DNA from: Candidatus Scatomorpha stercorigallinarum
GTDB taxonomy: Bacteria > Bacillota_A > Clostridia > Oscillospirales > Oscillospiraceae
Assembly (NCBI GenBank): GCA_018713375.1
Contig: DVOV01000098.1
Span: 1 to 8,151 of the forward strand
DNA: 8,151 nt
Direction: 5' to 3'
Shown: piece by piece, positions 1 through 6,500 of the stretch
Layout: each line of letters starts with the position of its first letter
Numbering within the stretch: position 1 is the stretch's first letter
The notes under the pieces: generated by a model
Database searches by the model: none
What the model saw: only the letters and a program-made list of their open reading frames with translations
What the model was told of the DNA's origin: nothing
Made by a program: the position numbers and the translations under genes

Positions 1-735
1 TTCTCGGGCACGAACTCGCTTTTGAGCTCGGATTTTTCCTTCATACCGAAGGATTTCACGCTAGCCAACTACGTAGAGGTTTTCACCGGCGAGGATATCA
101 TGACCTGGTTTGGCAACAGCATACTGCTGGCCGCGGCCACGGTGTCCATCTCGCTCGCGGTCAGCGTGCCGGCGGCCTACTGCTTTTCGCGCCGGCGCTT
201 CCCGGGGCGGCGGCTGGTGCTGCGCTGGCTGGTGCTGCTGAACTCCTTCCCCGCCATACTCAGCATGTTCGCCGTTTACCGGCTTTTGCAGCCGCTGGGG
301 CTGGTGAACCACCGCCTGGGGCTCATCATCGTCTACACCGGCACCATGGCCGTGTTCTCGCTCTGGAACATGAAGGGCTATTTTGACACCATCCCCCTCG
401 ACATCGAGGAGGCCGCGCGCATCGACGGCGCCACCGACATCCAGGTGGTGACGCGCATCGTCATGCCTCTCGCCAAGCCGAGCGTGGTGGTGACGGCGCT
501 GATGGTGCTCATCTACGTCTGGAACGAATACATTTACGCCACGACCTTCATGACCGGCGAGGCGAACTACACCCTCGCCGCCGGGCTCTACGCCCTGCAG
601 GCCACCGAGATGAGCGGCAGCTGGCCGGTGTTCGCCGCGGCGAGCATCGTCGTCTCCCTGCCCGTGCTGATAATCTTCTTCCTCTGCCAGAAGCACATGA
701 CTTCCGGCCTCACGGCAGGGGGTGTCAAGGGATGA
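1..735 (+). CDS. Carbohydrate ABC transporter permease, MalG type (5' end missing)
   Basis: Inner-membrane permease subunit of a sugar ABC importer. It would pair with a MalF-type permease, a binding protein and an ATPase, none of which is in the window. The frame is open from base 1, giving 244 visible residues. MalG proteins usually have about 275-285, so roughly 35-40 N-terminal residues with the first membrane helix lie upstream; the TTG at 22 is not the start. The EAA loop that contacts the ATPase is encoded at about 409-480 (EAARIDGA, then IVMPLAKP). Several hydrophobic helices flank it, and the C-terminus (SGLTAGGVKG) is the typical MalG ending. The TGA stop overlaps the next start codon as ATGA, so it is coupled to the downstream GH13 gene, which points to maltodextrin or related alpha-glucans as substrate. 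The family call is very secure; the substrate is inferred from context. Confidence 0.95.
   Translation, partial: FSGTNSLLSSDFSFIPKDFTLANYVEVFTGEDIMTWFGNSILLAAATVSISLAVSVPAAYCFSRRRFPGRRLVLRWLVLLNSFPAILSMFAVYRLLQPLGLVNHRLGLIIVYTGTMAVFSLWNMKGYFDTIPLDIEEAARIDGATDIQVVTRIVMPLAKPSVVVTALMVLIYVWNEYIYATTFMTGEANYTLAAGLYALQATEMSGSWPVFAAASIVVSLPVLIIFFLCQKHMTSGLTAGGVKG
717..724 (+). promoter_or_regulatory. Ribosome binding site of the GH13 gene
   Basis: AGGGGGTG lies seven bases before the ATG at 732, inside the last codons of the permease. It differs from AGGAGGTG at one position. Together with the ATGA overlap it supports 732 as the start and translational coupling. Confidence 0.6.
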
Positions 736-2441
736 ACCGCGCCGCCATATACCACCGGCCAATGAGCGAATACTGCCACGGCCTCGACGAGGGCCACATC
801 GTCTACCGCCTGCGCTGCGCGAAGGGCGACCTCGAGCGCGTGACGCTCTCCTACGGCGATACCGCCTGCCGCGTAACGCCGATCATCTTCACCACGCTGG
901 AGATGGAAAAAGCCGCCTCGGACGAATTCCACGACTACTGGGAGGTGACGGCGGAGAGCAAATACAGCCGCGTCTACTACTACTTCACGCTCTACGCGCA
1001 GGACGGCGAGTGGACGCACTACTACGGCGGCGAGCTCACCCAAACGCTGGTGGACGAGCGCTCGGAGTACTTCAAGCTGCCCTATAACCACCGGGCGGAC
1101 ATCGCCCGCGTCCCGGACTGGGCGCGCGACGCGCTGGTGTACAACATCTTCCCCGACAGCTTCGCCTCGGCGGATGGCTTCGTCCCCGGCACGGGCGCGG
1201 AGCTCGAGTACAACGGAGAGCGCTCGCGCTCGCGCCTCGGCGGCACGCTGGACGGCGTGGCGGCGAACGCGAGGTACATAAAAGCGCTGGGCTTCAACTG
1301 CGTGTACCTGAACCCCGTCTTTGCCGCCGGCGAGTACCACAAGTATGACACGCTCGACTATATGCACGCCGACCCCTGCTTCGGCGGGGACGCGGCCTTC
1401 AAGCGCATGGTGGAAACGCTGCACCGCGAGGGCCTGCGCGTCATCATCGACGGCGTGTTCAACCACTGCGGCTGGCGCTTCTGGGCCTTTGAGGACGTCG
1501 TGCGCAACCAGGAAAAGTCGAAATACTGCAGCTGGTTCTACGGCCTCGAGTTCCCCGTGGAGCGCCCGGCCGGCCCTGAAGCCTACCCCACATACGCGAC
1601 CTACGCCTACGAGCGGATGATGCCGAAGCTGAACACGGCCGACCCCGGGCTGCGCGAATACCTCTGCAACGTGGGCCGCTACTGGATAGAGGAGTTCGGC
1701 GTGGACGGCTGGCGGCTGGACGTGGCGAGCGAGGTGGACGACGGCTTCTGGCGGGCTTTCCGCGCCGCCTGCAAGGCCGCGAAGCCGGACGCCCTGCTGA
1801 TAGGCGAAGTCTGGGAGACCGCGCCCCACTGGCTCGCGGGCGACATGTTCGACTCCACCATGAACTACGACTTCCGCCGCCACTGCCTGCGCTTTTTCGC
1901 CCGCGGCGAACTCGACGCCGCCGGCTTTGCCGCGCGCTGCGGCGATATGCTCATGCGCTACAAAAAGCAGATGTCCGGCGTGCAGCTCAACCTGCTCGAC
2001 AGCCACGACGTGCCGCGCTTCCTCACGCTCTGCGGCGGTGACAGGCGGCGCTATAAGCTCGCGTTGCTCTTCATGTTCAGCTTTGTCGGGATGCCGATGC
2101 TCTTCTATGGCGACGAGCTGGGCATGGAGGGCCTTGAGGAGCTCGACTACCGCGCGCCCATGCCCTGGGGCTGCGGGGACCGCGAGCTGTGCGGCTTCAT
2201 CTGCCGCCTGGCCGCGCTGCGCCGCGGGCACGCCGCGCTGCGCCGCGGGGACTTCCGCGTAAAGCGCGCCTGCGGCGGCCTCCTGGTCTACGAGCGCCGG
2301 CTGGGCGCGGAGCGAGTGACCGTCGCCCTCAACGCCTCGGACAGGGCGGAGCCGCTGCCCGGCGCCGCTGGCCCGCCGCTGTGGGCGGAGGGCCTCGGCG
2401 ATAGCGCCCTGGCCCCCTGGGGTTTTGCCGTCTGGGGATAA
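732..2441 (+). CDS. Cytoplasmic GH13 alpha-glucosidase/amylase of neopullulanase-cyclomaltodextrinase type
   Basis: A 569-residue glycoside hydrolase expected to cleave alpha-1,4 (and possibly alpha-1,6) bonds in imported maltodextrins, cyclodextrins or pullulan fragments. Residues 1-125 look like the N-terminal beta-sandwich (CBM34-like) of this subfamily, and the catalytic barrel follows from about 130. The GH13 regions are all visible: DGVFNH (240-245), GWRLD with nucleophile D330, LLIGEVWE with acid/base E359, and LLDSHD with D426. MPKLN at 297-301 is the fifth conserved region typical of the neopullulanase subfamily (GH13_20), and HKYDTLDY (203-210) also fits. A C-terminal beta domain spans about 500-569. 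There is no signal peptide, so it acts in the cytoplasm, consistent with coupling to the permease. Length is normal. Exact specificity (neopullulanase, cyclomaltodextrinase or maltogenic amylase) cannot be told from sequence. Confidence 0.93.
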   Translation: MNRAAIYHRPMSEYCHGLDEGHIVYRLRCAKGDLERVTLSYGDTACRVTPIIFTTLEMEKAASDEFHDYWEVTAESKYSRVYYYFTLYAQDGEWTHYYGGELTQTLVDERSEYFKLPYNHRADIARVPDWARDALVYNIFPDSFASADGFVPGTGAELEYNGERSRSRLGGTLDGVAANARYIKALGFNCVYLNPVFAAGEYHKYDTLDYMHADPCFGGDAAFKRMVETLHREGLRVIIDGVFNHCGWRFWAFEDVVRNQEKSKYCSWFYGLEFPVERPAGPEAYPTYATYAYERMMPKLNTADPGLREYLCNVGRYWIEEFGVDGWRLDVASEVDDGFWRAFRAACKAAKPDALLIGEVWETAPHWLAGDMFDSTMNYDFRRHCLRFFARGELDAAGFAARCGDMLMRYKKQMSGVQLNLLDSHDVPRFLTLCGGDRRRYKLALLFMFSFVGMPMLFYGDELGMEGLEELDYRAPMPWGCGDRELCGFICRLAALRRGHAALRRGDFRVKRACGGLLVYERRLGAERVTVALNASDRAEPLPGAAGPPLWAEGLGDSALAPWGFAVWG

Positions 2442-2444
2442 AAG

Positions 2445-2475
2445 TTATACCATCCCGCGCGCCGGGATGGTATAA
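2445..2475. promoter_or_regulatory. 31-base perfect-arm palindrome: candidate operator and/or hairpin terminator
   Basis: TTATACCATCCCG (2445-2457) and CGGGATGGTATAA (2463-2475) are exact reverse complements separated by CGCGC. The repeat starts four bases after the GH13 stop, where a terminator is expected, and the RNA would form a 13-bp stem with a 5-base loop. The following bases (TCGTTTC) are a poor U-tract, so termination would be weak or need a factor. The right arm carries most of the -10 region of the LacI gene, so a repressor bound here would block that promoter. Autoregulation by the adjacent LacI protein is an inference. Confidence 0.7.
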
Positions 2476-2476
2476 T
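2468..2476 (+). promoter_or_regulatory. Extended -10 promoter of the LacI-family gene
   Basis: TGGTATAAT has the TGn extension followed by a perfect TATAAT hexamer at 2471-2476. No good -35 hexamer is present at 16-18 bases spacing, which extended -10 promoters tolerate. Transcription would start near 2482-2484, leaving only about ten bases before the ATG at 2494. The element overlaps the right arm of the palindrome. Confidence 0.6.
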
Positions 2477-2482
2477 CGTTTC

Positions 2483-2489
2483 AGGTGAT
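2483..2489 (+). promoter_or_regulatory. Ribosome binding site that fixes the LacI start
   Basis: AGGTGAT matches the anti-Shine-Dalgarno complement and ends four bases before the ATG at 2494. The in-frame GTG at 2485 lies within this site, so ATG 2494 is the preferred start, giving 336 residues rather than 339. Confidence 0.65.
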
Positions 2490-2493
2490 AAAC

Positions 2494-3504
2494 ATGCCGA
2501 TAACGATAAAGGATGTGGCGCGCGAGGCGGGCGTATCCGTCTCCACGGTGTCCAAGGTCATAAACGGCCATTACAGCATATCCGAGGCCACGGCGGCGCA
2601 CGTCCGCGAGACGATGCGCGCGCTCGGCTATTACCCCAACGCCAGCGCCCAGAGCTTCGCCCGCGGCGCAACGCGGCGCGTCGTCCTGCTCACCGACCTC
2701 TACCGCAACATCGCCTTTGAGAACCCGCACATGTTCGAGATCATCGCCGGCGCGGAGGAGACGCTGCGCCGCCGCGGCTACACGCTCGAGCTGCGCGGCA
2801 CGGACAAGACCGACGCCGGCGAGGCCGCGCGGGACGTCATCGCCCGCCGCGGCGCGGACGCCATCATGGCGCATGTCTCCGTCATGTCCCACGAGCTCGC
2901 CGCGCTGCTGACGGAAAAGCGCTTCCCACACATGATCCTCGGCGTCCCCGGCTTCGCCAGCCAGGTCTGCTGGGTGGATATCAACCACGTCTACGCCGGC
3001 GTGCTGGCCGCCGAACACCTGCACCGGCGCGGCTGCCGCCGCGTGGCCTTCATCGGCGGGCGCGACTACGACCTGAGCTCCACCTGCCGGCTCGAGGGCG
3101 TGCGCCGCGCGCTTGACGACATGGGCTGCGCCCTGAGCGAGAACCGCATCTGGCTGGGCGACTCCACCCTTGCCGACGGCGCGCGCATGACGCGCCGCCT
3201 GCTCGCGCAGAGCCCCGCGCCGGACGCCATCGTCTGCGCCAACAACTACCTCGCGCTTGGCTGTGTGACCGCCGTGCGGGAGGCCGGGCTGCACATACCC
3301 GCAGATATCGCCGTCATGACCTTTGACGACTACCCCTTCTCCCAGCAGACGGTGCCGCCGCTGACCACCGTCAACATCGACGTCCGCGACATGGGCGCCC
3401 AGGCCGCCGAGCTGCTCCTGAGCGTCCTGCGCCACCCCAACAAGCAGGTGCAGACGTATATCACAACGTTCAACCTGATCGAGCGCGAATCGACGGCGCG
3501 GTAG
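2494..3504 (+). CDS. LacI-family transcriptional regulator
   Basis: A DNA-binding repressor controlled by a sugar ligand. Residues 3-25 form the N-terminal helix-turn-helix (ITIKDVAREAGVSVSTVSKV), followed by the YYPN hinge lead-in at 46-49. The remainder is a periplasmic-binding-protein-like effector domain. Recognisable landmarks are FEIIAGAEETLRRRGY, VAFIGG, the IVCANNYLALG segment, the FDDYPFS segment and PPLTTVNIDVRDMG near the end. Full length is normal for the family. Two oddities stand out: the hinge position that is usually a DNA-intercalating leucine is Phe55 (AQSFARG), and the usual CAND is CANN. It follows the permease and GH13 genes and has its own promoter inside a palindrome, so local control of the maltodextrin genes and of itself is likely. 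The effector is not predictable from sequence alone. Confidence 0.95.
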   Translation: MPITIKDVAREAGVSVSTVSKVINGHYSISEATAAHVRETMRALGYYPNASAQSFARGATRRVVLLTDLYRNIAFENPHMFEIIAGAEETLRRRGYTLELRGTDKTDAGEAARDVIARRGADAIMAHVSVMSHELAALLTEKRFPHMILGVPGFASQVCWVDINHVYAGVLAAEHLHRRGCRRVAFIGGRDYDLSSTCRLEGVRRALDDMGCALSENRIWLGDSTLADGARMTRRLLAQSPAPDAIVCANNYLALGCVTAVREAGLHIPADIAVMTFDDYPFSQQTVPPLTTVNIDVRDMGAQAAELLLSVLRHPNKQVQTYITTFNLIERESTAR

Positions 3505-3524
3505 GATAAGATACAGCCTCGCAC

Positions 3525-3561
3525 AAAAAAACAGCCCCGGCTCATGCGAGCCGGGGCTGTT
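3525..3561 (-). terminator. Intrinsic terminator of the SLH-protein unit, convergent with the LacI gene
   Basis: Arms 3531-3543 (ACAGCCCCGGCTC) and 3548-3560 pair perfectly over 13 bp with loop ATGC; 3530 and 3561 add one more pair. On the minus strand the stem is followed by a run of seven T (plus-strand A 3525-3531), a classic intrinsic terminator for the gene ending at 3577. Read on the plus strand it lies 20 bases after the LacI stop but lacks a T-tract beyond TGTTG, so it probably stops plus-strand transcription only partly. Confidence 0.9.
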
Positions 3562-3576
3562 GCCGCGTCTGTTTGC

Positions 3577-6500
3577 TTACTTTACGTTCTCCACGAAGCG
3601 CATCAGCATCGCCGCCGCTTCGGCGCGGGTGGCGGTACCCTGCGGGGCGAGGATGCCGTCGCCGCGGCCGGACATCACGCCCGCGCCCACGGCCCACTGC
3701 AGGGCCGGCAGGGCGTATTCGCTTATCTGGCCGTAGTCGAGGAAGCCCGTCAGGTCCGCGGAGGCGCTGACGTCATAGCCCTTGCTCTGGGCGTAGCGCC
3801 AGAGTATGGCCGCGAACTGCTCGCGGGTGATGGGGTCGTCCGGCGCGAATTCCGTGGCGCTCACGCCGGTGACGATGCCCTCGCCGGCCGCCCAGCGGAC
3901 GGCCCCGGCGCACCACTGCTGCTCCGCCACGTCGGTGAAGGGCATGTCGTAGTCCGACTCCGGTTCGCCCTCAAGGCGGTGCAGTATGGTGACTATCATG
4001 CCGCGCGTCACGGTGCCGTTGGGCTCAAAGAGCGTCTCCGAAACGCCGTTCATCAGGCCGTTTTCATAGACGTACCCGACGTTCTCATAGAACCAGTCGC
4101 CCTCGTGCACGTCGATGAAGGGCAGGCCCTCGTCCTCCGGCTCCTCGGTCTCATCGGGCCCCGTGGAGCCGCCGGGGAACACCGGCCAGACGGGCACATC
4201 CGGCTCGTCGGGCGTGGAGGGCGGCGTGACGGTGACGGTCACGCTGGCGGATTTGCTGCTGTCGCCGCTTGCGGTGGCCATGACGGTGAGGCTCGTCGCC
4301 GTCTCGTCGGCGGCAACGGTCAGAAGGCCGTCTGCCGATATGGAAGTGCCTGCGCTGACGCCGCCGCTCACCGACCAGGTGACTTCCTGGCTGAAACCGC
4401 CCGTGCCGCTCACGGTCGCGCTGAACTGCACAGTTTGGCCCGCCTCGACCGTGGCATCGGCCGGGCTGATACTCACACCGGTGACAGATTCGGGTGGCGT
4501 GACGGTGACGGTCACGCTGGCGGATTTGCTGCTGTCGCCGCTTGCGGTGGCCGTGACGGTGAGGCTCGTCGCCGTCTCGTCGGCGGCAACGGTCAGGAGG
4601 CCGTTTGCCGATATGGAAGTGCCTGCGCTGACGCCTCCGCTCACCGACCAGGTGACTTCCTGGCTGAACTCGCCCGTGCCGCTCACAGTGGCAGTGAACT
4701 GCTGCATTTGTCCCGCTTCGACTGTCGCGGCAGGTGGGCTGACGGTCACACTGGTGATAGCCGTAGGAATGTCTGTGGTATAGCTGTGAAAGTATTCGCA
4801 GCCGTCGAGACTGCTTTGAATGTCCTCGCTTTCCATGTTGTACGTGCCTATTTCAAGAGCTGTCTCCTTACTCTCTCCCGCTTTGACAGTGATATTCTTG
4901 CCCTCCTGCGGCTCAATGATTACAGGTTCGTCGCCAGTGTATATTGCTTGCCCTGCGGCATCTACTGCTGAAAGGATCTCCACTTCTCCGCCTTTTATGG
5001 TTACTCCTGTACCTACAGCATTGATTCCACTCCTCTTGGCATTTATTTTTAGCGTACCGCTTTCGACGTTTACAAAATATGCCTGAATACCCTGAAATTC
5101 CGTTACAATAGTGAGCGCGCCATCTCCGGAGATGGTAATTCCCATTGGCGCCGGCATTATATTTATGCCTGTGGGTCCGCTCGCAGTAATGGCGTTTTCG
5201 CCTTCCATTACAAGATTGATGGAGTTTTCCCCGTCATAAGAAATACCTCCGCTTATCGTCGCGCCGTTGAGCGTCAGGGTCGTGCCGTCCCACATAACGT
5301 TGTAGTTGGTCGCATCCGCGCCGGTAGTGGTGATGTTGCCGCTGCCGTCGTTGACAGCATACGCCGGGGCGCCCGACGCGCCGTACAGCCCCACGCCGCC
5401 GACATAGATGTTGAACCCATTGCTGTGGAAATATTTGGCGTTTTCAATGGCGTCTGTAATATCTGTTCTTGTCGTAATCGTTGCGATTGACTGAGCGCTA
5501 TTAGCATCCTTGCCAGCCATTACATGGATTTCGCTGACCTCCACAGGGTTTATTGTGATGACGTTGGTGCCATAGGTATGAATACCTGCCGTGGTGCCAA
5601 CCGCAGTGACAACGCCGCCGTTGATGACAACGTTGCCGAGGCTGTAAATGCCATAGCTGGAAGTGCCAGTACCTGTTGCCTCCGCATTTACAACGCCGCT
5701 GTTGATAATGATATCTCCTACTGCGTATATGCCATCTGGCGCACCGTCAGAGTGATTTGCCGTTACCTTTACTGTGCCGCCGTTGATGGTGATGCCCCCG
5801 CCGTCTATGTATATGGCGCGGTTCGTACTGTGGCCGTAACTGTCGAAGCTGCTGGAACTCTTAGCGTTTACAGTACCGCCGTTGATTGTGAGGCCGGTTG
5901 CATTAACAAATGCACGAATAGCACCGGACTGTCCGCTTACATTTAACGTCCCGCTGCCGTCAATGGTAAGGCGCCCTGAAGAGTAATAAATACCATAACT
6001 TGTCATCCCGTATACAGGATCATTCGAATAACTTGGCCCCTTGACGGTGTTTACGCCCTCTATCTGGATATTGCCGCCTTCAGTGAGTTCGATAGCATAG
6101 TACACGTCCTTGTCCTTGGCCTCGTCCTCGTCCACTATAACCGTCGCGTTGTTGAGCGTCAGCGTCTCGCCGTCCCACTTGATATTGTAGTTGTCCTCGC
6201 TGGCGCCTGTGGTTGTGACATTGCCGTCGTCGTCCGTCGTGGCGTACACCGGCTCTTCCGCCGTGCCGTACATGTCCTCACCGACGATTCGTATATTGAC
6301 CGGCCGGCTGCTGACGGTTACTTCGCAGGTATCGGACGCCGTTCCCGCTCTGGCGGTTATGGTCGCCGTGCCGGCGTTGTGCGCGGTTACCTTGCCGTTT
6401 GCATCCACCGTGGCGACAACCGGGTCGCTGCTTGTCCATGTGATGGGCGTCCCCTCAGGCTCCACCGTGGCATTGAGGGTCCCTTTGTCGCCCTCCACAA

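Noticed and set aside
588..2231. A 547-codon open frame on the minus strand, opposite the permease and GH13 genes
   Set aside because: The opposite strand encodes two proteins with complete family motifs. The minus-strand translation is Ala/Val/His-rich with no recognisable domain, as expected for a shadow in GC-rich DNA.
2411..2426. CCCC/GGGG followed by TTTT near the GH13 3' end, resembling a terminator
   Set aside because: The four-base arms leave a loop of only two bases and lie inside the coding sequence. The true hairpin is the palindrome just downstream.
2329..3435. A 368-codon open frame on the minus strand, opposite the LacI gene
   Set aside because: It is antisense to a full-length LacI-family gene and its translation is low-complexity and His/Gly/Ala-rich. 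It is a shadow frame.
3544..4971. A 475-codon open frame on the plus strand, opposite the SLH gene
   Set aside because: It lies wholly antisense to a gene with clear domains. Its internal repetition only mirrors the duplicated Ig-like domains, and it starts inside the terminator hairpin. It is a high-GC shadow frame.
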